From Thermodesulfobacteriota bacterium (lineage in GTDB: Bacteria; Desulfobacterota; Desulfocorpusculales; Desulfocorpusculum), in the NCBI GenBank assembly GCA_028275295.1, contig JAPWUY010000148.1, positions 1 to 5,719 on the forward strand: a stretch of 5,719 bases of DNA. The letters are read 5' to 3'. Within the stretch, counting starts at the first letter, position 1. Every line of letters starts with the position of its first letter. This document shows positions 1 through 5,698 of the stretch, piece by piece. Made by a program: the position numbers and the translations under genes. The notes below the pieces were generated by a model. The model had not been told where the DNA came from. It made no database searches and was given only the letters and a program-made list of their open reading frames with translations.

Positions 1-682
1 TTGCCAAGGCTACGAGCGCCTCGAGAATCGCATTTGGGGACAATCCATTAGCCATGAGAGTTACCAAATCCTCGTCTCCATTTGCCAGGGCCTCTGAGAA
101 ATGGAGATTCACGATCTCTCTTGCCATCTCCTTCACCAAAAGGCCATCTGCGTCCACGGTCACGTTGGGGTGAAGACCTGCTTCCAGCGGAAACCGTCTG
201 AGCAAGGCCAGGCAAAATGCGTGGATAGTCTGGATACTGAGACGGTCCAAGTTGACGAGAAGGGCCCTGGCCCTCCTTGAACGGATCTCGTGGTCAGAGG
301 GGAGCACCTCTCCATCCACCCCCTCTGGCACCGATCCACTTACCAGCTTGGTGAAGGCCTCGGCTATCCTAGATGCCATTTCCGCCGCGGCTGCCTCAGT
401 GAAAGTTATTGCCACGATCCTGCTCAGCACCCTGGATGCTATCTCATCATCGAGGGAGTGACCCTTCTCTCGAGAAAAAGCCACCTTTCTCCCCAGTTCG
501 CCCTCGGCTTTCTCCCAACCTTGCCCCAAGCACCAGGCCACAACCCTGGCCGTGAGGATCGTTGTCTTGCCTGTCCCAGCTCCAGCCTCTAGCACAAGGG
601 GGAGGGAAAAATCCCTCTGGACTTGGGCCCTTGCCTTCCTATCCTGTTGGGCTAATTCATCCTTGCGTTCTCGCGAGGTCAT
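1..682 (-). CDS. addA: AddA-type UvrD-family helicase-nuclease subunit, N-terminal part (cut by left edge)
   Basis: This gene encodes the motor subunit of an AddAB (RexAB) double-strand-break resection enzyme, a 3'-5' superfamily 1 helicase that normally ends in a nuclease domain. Only the first 227 residues are in the window. Visible are a possible Q-motif region (Q12-Q13), a Walker A at residues 33-40 (AGAGTGKT, K39, T40), motif Ia at 88-106 (ITFTEAAAAEM), TIHAFC at 152-157, and an LLRRFPLEAGLHP stretch (160-172) typical of AddA/RecB proteins. Walker B, the later helicase motifs and any nuclease domain lie off the left edge, so AddA versus RecB-like naming rests partly on the addB neighbour. 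The ATG at 682 is the first start codon in this frame after the addB stop and lies eight bases beyond it. A run of G 11 bases upstream is a weak, long-spaced ribosome site, so translation is probably coupled to addB. Between Walker A and motif Ia there are about 48 residues, including a charged segment; I infer this is a surface insertion. Confidence 0.9.
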   Translation of the reverse strand, partial: MTSRERKDELAQQDRKARAQVQRDFSLPLVLEAGAGTGKTTILTARVVAWCLGQGWEKAEGELGRKVAFSREKGHSLDDEIASRVLSRIVAITFTEAAAAEMASRIAEAFTKLVSGSVPEGVDGEVLPSDHEIRSRRARALLVNLDRLSIQTIHAFCLALLRRFPLEAGLHPNVTVDADGLLVKEMAREIVNLHFSEALANGDEDLVTLMANGLSPNAILEALVALA

Positions 683-693
683 CAGGTCTTCTA
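683..693 (-). other. addB stop / addA start junction
   Basis: The addB stop codon TAG (693-691) is followed by eight bases and then the addA ATG (682-680). No promoter or terminator fits here. The only Shine-Dalgarno-like sequence is the AAGGGG at the end of addB itself. Co-transcription and translational coupling of the two subunits are inferred from this spacing. Confidence 0.75.
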
Positions 694-3600
694 CCCCTTT
701 TTGGAAGCCTTCTGTCGAAGAGACCAAAGGGAGGAGAATGTTCTTACCAGCTCATCGTCCGCAGTGGTCGAGGATTCTCTCGCAACCTTGAGAATTCTCG
801 CCTTGAACCCACTGTCATCTTTGGAGCAGGCCAGAAAAAGATCGCAATTTCGACAAATTCTGTTCTCCTTTTCCTCTTGGCCTTCAGGAATAACCAGTCG
901 TGGGAAAAAGATTCCGTTTCGCCAGGCTCGGTGCAAGACCCCCACTGCCTTCTGGAAGGAGCTTATGAGCTCCTGGTCATTTGAAGTTGCCCGGTATTCC
1001 CTGATGGCCTTGGGGTCCAAGTCAGGGTTCAGAAAAATGTACCTTCCCACAACCTCCTTTCCAGGACATTGGGCCAAGGCATAGGCCACGGCCTGGAGAA
1101 ACTTTCCTTGTGCTACCTGGTCGGCAAACTCCTCTTGAGCCTTTTCCCCGTCCTTCCTGTCGTAGATCGGTTGTCCGGTCTTGTAATCCGTCAGGATGAG
1201 CTGACCACCGCTGAGATCAGCCCTGTCTGCCCTGAATCTTAGGGCCATCCCTTCTTCCCCGTTCCTCGCTTTCACTGCCCCCTCCAATTCCACACCCAGC
1301 ACATGGATCTCGCCCCCCATTTTTCCCCATTCCAGCTCCATGGCCATGTCCAGATAGGGTCTCACCCTCTTCACCAATGCATCCAGGAGCAAGGGAAACG
1401 AGCCTCCCGTCTCCAGGAGGAGTTCTTGGGCTTTGCTTCTCAAGATTTCCTCCAGCTCCTCCGGAGTTGGCCAAGGGACCCTTATGGGATCTCTCTCCAC
1501 TGCCACCTTTACTTCCTTGGAGAGTTCGCCTCCTCCTTTGGCAACCACAAGCCCCTCTAGGACCTTGTGGACCAAGATACCTATTTGGGCCCGGGTTATC
1601 TCTCCCATTGCCTCAAAGGGGTCTTGTGGGGCTTCTACTCGCAATATCTGTTGGAGGAAGGTCAACCAGGGACAACCTGCCATTTTCTCCAGTGTCGTCA
1701 CATAGAGGGTGGAACCTCTCGGGTCGCCTCCTTCTACGGGCGCCCCCAAAAAGCCCATATAAGGTCCAGGCCTTGAGGCCTTGGGGGTCCTGAGATCTGG
1801 ATCGAGTTCATTGAGGATCCTGAGGCGGGCTTTTGCTGCGGCCTCTTTCGGGAAAAGGGCCTCGGAGCCATAGTTTTCCTCCATTGCCAAGGAGAGAAGA
1901 GCTCCCATCATCGCCCTTCCTCCTCTCGTTCCCACCATTTTTGCCCTCTGAGTCGCGGGGATCAGGCACTTTCCTTGGAGCTCATGGAGGATCCCGCTTG
2001 CCTCGATGATCTCCAATCCTTGAGCTAATCTGAGCCTCTCCAAGAAAGGCGATGGGGCCATGGCCTTTCCATCATCATCCGCGGAGAGAAACGATAGGGT
2101 CACATTGGGGCTAGAGGAAACGAGCTGCGCAAAAAGATAGTTCTCCTCATCGAAACCACGCTCCTTTATGGGGATGTCTGGGAGAACCGTGGAGATGGAG
2201 TACCTGATGGAATCGGGCAGGATTGGATCCTCTGTTATGACCCTCGGAAAGAGATTTCTATTGAGGCCCAGTAAGAAAAGGTGCTCGAAGGTCCTGGATC
2301 TGGCCTCCATCACATCCAAAACTTGCACTCCCCCTCCCTTACCGCCCAAGGGAGGTGAGTGGAGGTTGCTAATTTCCTGGGCCATGAGGAGGAGAAATTC
2401 CTCTTGATTCAAAGCCAGGCTCCCAGGCGCTCCTTCCTGGATAGCACTCAAGGCCTCCCGAACGATAGAAAAGGGCTTCTCTTCCTTCTTCCAACCCAAC
2501 TGCTCGGTGAGAAACCTCTCCACTATTTCCGAGTGCTTTTCAGCAGAGCCAGCAACTTGTGACCACTCGTCGAGAAATTCCACAACCTCCTTGGCTTTTT
2601 GGATCGTCTTCTCGAGGTCGGAAATGGCCAGGAATTTTCTTTCGCGCCTGGAGCCTTCCTCCCCCTCTTCGAGGCCAGAAGTGAACGGGAGGGGGTAGCC
2701 CCGTTGCCACTTCTCGGATATCTTGCCCATGTTGAGAACGGCGACATCCCCGAGACGCGGGGCTCCCAAACACTTTAGCCCGAGGATCAATTTTTCCTTG
2801 AGCAACGCTCCCGGGCCACCTCCCCCGAAACGGAGAAGTTCGAGCCACGAGTCCGTAGGGCACTCGCGCTTCCTTCTGAAAAGCTCCAGAAAACCGTTCA
2901 TGATCCTCCACGTGGGGTCTTTGATGGAGCAGGATGATACGCCCGAGAAAGGGATCGCCAATCTCGAGAGATGGCATCTCAAGAAGTGAGAGTACGGCTC
3001 GAGCTGCCTTGTGACCACACCTATCTTCTCGGGTTTACATCCAGAGAGAATGAGCTGCTGGATAAGTGTGGCGACGAGAAAACATTCCTCCTCCTGCCCA
3101 TTGGCCCTGAATACCCTGAGATTTGGCCTCTGGGGCTCTGCCTGAATCCTCTCCATCCTTGCATGGGGAGAAAGCCTATCCAGGAGCCTCTGGGTGAATC
3201 TGCAACCTGAGGCCTCATCCGTCCACTCCCCAGGCTGGGCTGGGTGGTCCACTATGAGGGTGCATGGCGTTACCTTGAGGAGGACTTCCAGGAAATCCAA
3301 GGCCAGGCCCGTCGCATCCGCGAATCCATGGACGAAAATGGCTGCTGTAGGAAGAACATCCGGGATCTTTCCGAGGGTGTCTTTGGCCTTCTGGAACAAA
3401 GAGGATTTAAGTCCCAGATCTAGCCTCTCCATCTCTTCCAATGTTTTGGCAGCCACATTGAAAATCGCCTTGGCCCGCAAAAGAGTCTTATCTCCGTCCC
3501 CGAATTGGGTGTGTTGTTCAAGAAGGTCTTCCAATGCCTCCACATGGGCTGGATCCATCCCTGCCTCAATGAGGTCCACCACTGTCCCCACAACTGCTCC

Positions 3601-3969
3601 CATTCCCTCTTCCAATGGGCGGAGTTCCCGGGCCAGATCCTCTTCCTCCTCAGCAGCTCTCCTTATCAGAATCTCCACAATAGCGCTTTCTCTAGGGGCC
3701 TTCTTGCCAGCTCTTTGGAGGATTTCGGATGCGAGGCCGTACAGGGTCTGGATCTTGACTCCAGCTAAGCCCTTTGCGATATGGCTCACGAGAGTTGCTG
3801 CCACATGGTCCCTGAGGCTTCTCGATGGCACCACTATGCGGAGGGGTCTCCCTAAAGAGGCGAGATCCCCTTTGGCTTTCTCCGTCCATTTCCTCACCTC
3901 TTCCATGAGGAACTCCTCCGCCTTCCTAGCTCCTGGAGCGATCAGGATCCGAGATGGGACGGCCTGCAA
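691..3969 (-). CDS. addB: AddB-type nuclease / inactivated-helicase subunit with PD-(D/E)XK domain and 4Fe-4S cysteines
   Basis: This gene encodes the partner subunit of AddAB, a cytoplasmic complex that unwinds and degrades double-strand DNA ends before RecA loading. The 1092 residues match the usual AddB size (about 1,100-1,170). The N-terminal part is helicase-like, but the place where a Walker A would sit (ILIAPGARKAEEF, residues 8-20) has no GK(S/T), so this motor is probably dead. Residues 547-575 (VQVLDVMEARSRTFEHLFLL...FP) match the helicase-like C-terminal core of AddB/RexB proteins. The RecB-type nuclease core has H801, D915 in RADRAD, D928-Y-K930 in LTDYKTG, and Q959xxxY963. C766 (AGCPWLTF) plus C1039-x2-C1042-x5-C1048 reproduce the four-cysteine 4Fe-4S staple of AddB. 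The TTG start is preferred because AGGAGG lies six bases upstream and an in-frame TAA at 3991-3993 limits extension. The next in-frame ATG (residue 22) would remove the first beta strand. addA follows directly. The main alternative name is a generic PD-(D/E)XK family protein or RecC/ExoV-gamma-like subunit. Confidence 0.93.
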   Translation of the reverse strand: MQAVPSRILIAPGARKAEEFLMEEVRKWTEKAKGDLASLGRPLRIVVPSRSLRDHVAATLVSHIAKGLAGVKIQTLYGLASEILQRAGKKAPRESAIVEILIRRAAEEEEDLARELRPLEEGMGAVVGTVVDLIEAGMDPAHVEALEDLLEQHTQFGDGDKTLLRAKAIFNVAAKTLEEMERLDLGLKSSLFQKAKDTLGKIPDVLPTAAIFVHGFADATGLALDFLEVLLKVTPCTLIVDHPAQPGEWTDEASGCRFTQRLLDRLSPHARMERIQAEPQRPNLRVFRANGQEEECFLVATLIQQLILSGCKPEKIGVVTRQLEPYSHFLRCHLSRLAIPFSGVSSCSIKDPTWRIMNGFLELFRRKRECPTDSWLELLRFGGGGPGALLKEKLILGLKCLGAPRLGDVAVLNMGKISEKWQRGYPLPFTSGLEEGEEGSRRERKFLAISDLEKTIQKAKEVVEFLDEWSQVAGSAEKHSEIVERFLTEQLGWKKEEKPFSIVREALSAIQEGAPGSLALNQEEFLLLMAQEISNLHSPPLGGKGGGVQVLDVMEARSRTFEHLFLLGLNRNLFPRVITEDPILPDSIRYSISTVLPDIPIKERGFDEENYLFAQLVSSSPNVTLSFLSADDDGKAMAPSPFLERLRLAQGLEIIEASGILHELQGKCLIPATQRAKMVGTRGGRAMMGALLSLAMEENYGSEALFPKEAAAKARLRILNELDPDLRTPKASRPGPYMGFLGAPVEGGDPRGSTLYVTTLEKMAGCPWLTFLQQILRVEAPQDPFEAMGEITRAQIGILVHKVLEGLVVAKGGGELSKEVKVAVERDPIRVPWPTPEELEEILRSKAQELLLETGGSFPLLLDALVKRVRPYLDMAMELEWGKMGGEIHVLGVELEGAVKARNGEEGMALRFRADRADLSGGQLILTDYKTGQPIYDRKDGEKAQEEFADQVAQGKFLQAVAYALAQCPGKEVVGRYIFLNPDLDPKAIREYRATSNDQELISSFQKAVGVLHRAWRNGIFFPRLVIPEGQEEKENRICRNCDLFLACSKDDSGFKARILKVARESSTTADDELVRTFSSLWSLRQKASKKG

Positions 3970-3975
3970 GGAAGA

Positions 3976-3981
3976 CCTCCT
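3976..3981 (-). promoter_or_regulatory. Shine-Dalgarno site that fixes the addB TTG start
   Basis: On the minus strand AGGAGG is followed by six bases (TCTTCC) and then TTG at 3969. This is a consensus ribosome site at ideal spacing, and no ATG or GTG lies between the in-frame stop and this TTG. It supports a real, non-ATG start for addB. Confidence 0.8.
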
Positions 3982-4009
3982 GGTGCACGATTAGATTTTG
4001 GCTCAGCTG

Positions 4010-4039
4010 ATTTTCCATCCTCGCCACCCAAGGAGTCAA
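4010..4039 (-). promoter_or_regulatory. Candidate sigma-70-type promoter for addB-addA
   Basis: On the minus strand a TTGACT (4039-4034, five of six consensus bases) is followed after 18 bp by GAAAAT (4015-4010, four of six). Transcription would start near position 4003 and leave a leader of about 34 nt that includes the strong AGGAGG. The -10 element is poor, so this is a candidate only. A promoter inside or beyond the repeat array is equally possible. Confidence 0.35.
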
Positions 4040-4126
4040 TCCCGGATCCATTGGAGGGGGTCCTCCCACGGCCTGCCCAGCGAGGGGAGAAACCTCCTCC
4101 ACATGCTCGCCAAGGAAAACTCGGGT

Positions 4127-4305
4127 TCCACCGTAAGCGACCTCAGCTAGGCTATCAGCCCCTCGTATGCTTCCTTCTCTTGGTGAAATGCCTCAAGTTG
4201 CGTTAGGTCTCTCCGGACGGACAGAATGCACCCCCGAAGACCACCCTCCGGGTTATCTCATTGAGTTTCCCACGCAAGGCCGTCCTAGCTTGGAAACCCC
4301 CCGCG
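4127..4305. repeat. Decayed left-edge repeat copy
   Basis: This stretch aligns with the core unit but at clearly lower identity. TCCACCG at 4127-4133 matches the unit's TCCACCGGGGG segment, ATGCCTCAAGTTGCGTT matches ATGCCTCGGCTTGCGTC, and CGGACGGACAGAATGCA matches CGGACGCACAGAGTGCG. The symmetric hairpins are broken here: the second arm of the GGACGCAC palindrome has become CACCCCC. I read this as an old unit at the addB-proximal edge. Confidence 0.6.
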
Positions 4306-4415
4306 GAGGGGCGGGCTCCGCACGCCCGCAGGGAAGGCTTGCGCTTGATCGGAGCTTCTCCCTATTAGCCCCCAGGCGTTCGTTTGCCCCCGATGATTAT
4401 GTCATGCCTCGATTT

Positions 4416-4453
4416 GCGTCCGGCCCGTAATCGCGGACGCACAGAGTGCGTCC
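4416..4453. other. Three-segment alternative-pairing element (recurs in core units)
   Basis: GCGTCCG (4416-4422) can pair with CGGACGC (4434-4440) across an 11-nt loop. Alternatively GGACGCAC (4435-4442) can pair with GTGCGTCC (4446-4453) across the 3-nt loop AGA. The middle segment is shared, so the two hairpins exclude each other. The same layout recurs near 4639-4676, 4863-4900 and 5086-5123, with single substitutions in the last two. Whether it acts as RNA or as DNA cruciform is unknown. Confidence 0.6.
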
Positions 4454-4459
4454 CTCCGA

Positions 4460-4492
4460 GAAAACCGCCCTGCGCGTCATCTCAGGGTTTTC
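4460..4492. terminator. Terminator-like bidirectional hairpin (recurs in four units)
   Basis: GAAAA (4460-4464) pairs with TTTTC (4488-4492) and CCCTG (4468-4472) with CAGGG (4483-4487), leaving a 3-nt bulge and a 10-nt loop. Read on either strand, the GC stem is followed by four T residues, like a weak intrinsic terminator. Copies are at 4683-4715, 4907-4939 and 5130-5162. The T-run is short, so termination is possible rather than shown. Confidence 0.35.
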
Positions 4493-4777
4493 CCCGCTAG
4501 GTCATCCCGGCTGAGCTTTTCCCCGTGGAGGGGCGGGCTCCGCACGCCCGCTAGGGAGACTTTGCCTCCACCGGGGGATTGCCCCGTTAGGCCACCAGGC
4601 GTTCATTTGCCCCCGATGATTATGTTATGTCCCGGCTTGCGTCCGGCCCGTAATCGCGGACGCACAAAGTGCGTCCCTCCGAGAAAACCGCCCTGCGCGT
4701 CATCTCAGGGTTTTCCCCGCTAGGTCATCCCGGCTGAGCTTTCCCCCGCGGAGGGGCGGGCTCCGCACGCCCGCTAG

Positions 4778-4792
4778 GGAGGCTTTGCCTCC
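4778..4792. other. GGAGGC-TTT-GCCTCC hairpin (recurs in core units)
   Basis: A perfect 6-bp stem with a 3-nt loop occurs here and at 5002-5016. At 4555-4569 one base differs (GGAGAC), leaving an A-C mismatch on the plus strand but a G-U pair on the minus strand. A looser GGAGG/CCTCC version survives at 5228-5245. Confidence 0.6.
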
Positions 4793-4977
4793 ACCGGGGG
4801 ATTGCCCCATTAGGCCACCAGGCGTTCGTTTGCCCCCCGTCGACTATGTTGTGCCTCGGCTTGCGTCTGGCCCGTAATCTCGGACGCACAGAGTGCGCCC
4901 CTCCGAGAAAACGGCCCTGCGCGTCATCTCAGGGTTTTCCCCGCTAGGTCATCCCCGCTGAGCTTTCCCCCGTGGAG

Positions 4978-4996
4978 GGGCGGGCTCCGCACGCCC
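4978..4996. other. GGGCG-N9-CGCCC hairpin (present in all five units)
   Basis: GGGCGGGCTCCGCACGCCC forms a 5-bp GC stem with a 9-nt loop. It occurs at 4309-4327, 4531-4549, 4754-4772, 4978-4996 and 5204-5222. It is the only palindrome kept in both edge units, with only one loop change (C to T) in the last copy. Confidence 0.65.
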
Positions 4997-5200
4997 GCTA
5001 GGGAGGCTTTGCCTCCACCGGGGGATTGCCCCATTAGGCCCCCAGGCGTTCGTTTGCCCCCGATGATTATGTTATGCCTCGATTTGCATCCGGCCCGTAA
5101 TCGCGGACGCACAGAGTGCGTCCCTCCGAGAAAACCGCCCTGCGCGTCATCTCAGGGTTTTCCCCGCTAGGCCATCTCCCCTTGGATCCTCCACGCCTTG

Positions 5201-5430
5201 GAGGGGCGGGCTCTGCACGCCCGGTAGGGAGGCCTAGCCCCCTCCTCGTGCATTCCCATTAAACCACAGGCCTCTCGCCTAACCACCGGCGGTAATGAAA
5301 GTCCTTGCCATCCGTAAGGCGTCGCAATGCGGCCGCGGAGACCGCGTCCCTTCGAGAAAACGGCCTTCAGCTTGCGCGCAAAGCCGTCCCTGCGGGCAAC
5401 CCACACGATTGGCGCGCGATCCCTCTTTAG
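5201..5430. repeat. Decayed right-edge repeat copy
   Basis: The unit opens with an intact GAGGGGCGGGCTCTGCACGCC and then diverges. A GCGTCCCTTCGAGAAAACGG at 5344-5363 matches the conserved GCGTCCCTCCGAGAAAACGG segment at the expected spacing (about 226 bp from the previous copy). Its GGAGG (5228-5232) and CCTCC (5241-5245) can still pair although the loop has changed. A perfect 10-bp palindrome TTGCGCGCAA (5372-5381) lies inside an ACGGC/GCCGT stem (5360-5364 with 5383-5387). It replaces the terminator-like hairpin of the core units. The end near 5430 is a guess. Confidence 0.55.
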
Positions 5431-5532
5431 GCTCCAAGGCCGGGAAACCCTCTGACGCGCACCCTCTGGGCCGAGGAGAGCCATGTGCCTCCCAAGTAAG
5501 AAGCACTTTTAGCTGAGGGAAAAATGCCCGAT
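5431..5532. other. Spacer between repeat array and rightward promoter
   Basis: I see no convincing gene, RNA or palindrome here. The sequence becomes more AT-rich toward the promoter (AAGCACTTTTAGC, then GGGAAAAATG), which may be upstream promoter context. Confidence 0.4.
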
Positions 5533-5560
5533 TTGACAAAGGGCCCTCTCGTCCTACAAT
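5533..5560 (+). promoter_or_regulatory. Near-consensus sigma-70-type promoter facing right
   Basis: TTGACA (5533-5538, perfect -35) is followed after 16 bp by TACAAT (5555-5560, five of six -10 bases). Transcription would begin near 5566-5568, in the AAAAGGG region, and run to the gene starting at 5699. The downstream leader is about 130 nt and contains a TTCTTG/CAAGAA inverted repeat (5649-5654 with 5661-5666). The strength of the match suggests high, housekeeping-factor-driven expression, but no operator is evident. Confidence 0.75.
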
Positions 5561-5593
5561 TAAAAGGGTTCTCTAGACGGGATCTGGGAAGCC

Positions 5594-5632
5594 ATGAAAG
5601 ACGGGCCGGAGAAGGCGCTGGGGAAGATGTGA
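5594..5632 (+). other. 12-codon leader ORF candidate
   Basis: An ATG at 5594 opens a 12-codon frame (MKDGPEKALGKM) ending at TGA 5630-5632, about 27 nt after the likely transcription start. The ribosome site (GGGAA) is weak. There is no run of a single amino acid as in classical attenuator peptides. It may be chance. Confidence 0.15.
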
Positions 5633-5698
5633 TTGCCCCCTAGGCTCATTCTTGGGCTTGCAAGAACTCCATGACTTCAAAGTACGAGGGAGGAGAAG

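Larger units (their letters stand above)
3926..4051 (-). other. Possible short ORF overlapping the addB start (unresolved)
   Basis: From an ATG at 4051 a 41-codon frame runs to a TAG at 3926, overlapping the first 44 bases of addB in another frame. GGAGG lies about 11 bases upstream of the ATG. The frame stays open further upstream to about 4193, without a good start, and reads like protein (for example AYGGTRVFLGEHVEEV). Just upstream, a second frame ends at 4147 with LEAFHQEKEAYEGLIA before a stop. These could be pieces of a decayed, frameshifted gene, a leader ORF coupled to addB, or chance. The upstream part overlaps degenerate repeat sequence and the candidate addB promoter, which argues against a functional gene. 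I do not recognise a family. Confidence 0.15.
4306..5200. repeat. Core of the array: four well-conserved units
   Basis: The units are 4306-4527 (222 bp), 4528-4750 (223), 4751-4974 (224) and 4975-5200 (226). The first starts to diverge in its first 70 bases and the last in its final 40, while the middle two are intact. Within a unit the order is: GGGCG...CGCCC hairpin, GGAGGC-TTT-GCCTCC hairpin, a GGGG-GATTG-CCCC segment, a less conserved GATGATTATG stretch, the GCGTCC/GGACGC/GCGTCC trio, then the A-tract/T-tract hairpin and CCCCGCTAGG. Confidence 0.88.
4127..5430. repeat. Tandem array of about six structured units, period 222-226 bp
   Basis: Two independent landmarks repeat in step. GAGGGGCGGGCTC(C/T)GCACGCC begins at 4306, 4528, 4751, 4975 and 5201. 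The GGACGCAC motif begins at 4435, 4658, 4882 and 5105, with decayed counterparts near 4215 and 5331. The copies at 4528 and 4751 differ at roughly 17 of about 224 positions by eye. The array does not look coding: the period drifts over 222, 223, 224 and 226, and start and stop positions are not shared. There is no short-repeat/unique-spacer pattern as in CRISPR, no transposase, and no obvious target-site duplication. Units contain several short hairpins reminiscent of bacterial REP-like palindromic elements, but the family is not recognised. The outer limits are approximate. Confidence 0.9.

Noticed and set aside
1377..1793. 138-codon plus-strand frame, and similar frames at 562-984 and 701-1084
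   Set aside because: All are antisense shadows of addB or the addB/addA junction, with no ribosome site or recognisable domain.
3194..3994. 266-codon plus-strand reading frame
   Set aside because: It lies antisense to addB, whose motifs are unmistakable. The translation is Ser/Arg/Pro-rich with no recognisable motif, as expected for the reverse of a GC-rich gene.
4167..4430. 87-codon plus-strand frame
   Set aside because: It spans a degenerate and a core repeat unit; the next units break the frame and the composition follows the repeat.
4306..5200. CRISPR array
   Set aside because: The repeating unit is about 223 bp and continuous. There are no short direct repeats separated by unique spacers, and no cas gene is in the window.
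4127..5430. Insertion sequence or integron-type array
   Set aside because: No transposase or integrase frame, no terminal inverted repeats around the whole array, and no gene cassettes inside the units.
5167..5484. 105-codon minus-strand frame, with overlapping frames at 5279-5539 and 4924-5112
   Set aside because: They fall in the repeat array and its degenerate right edge, are Arg/Gly-rich, and are not preserved from unit to unit because the period changes frame.
4100..5540. tRNA, rRNA or known riboswitch
   Set aside because: No cloverleaf with a T-loop GTTCGA-type motif and acceptor pairing, no rRNA-conserved stretches, and no riboswitch core I recognise.
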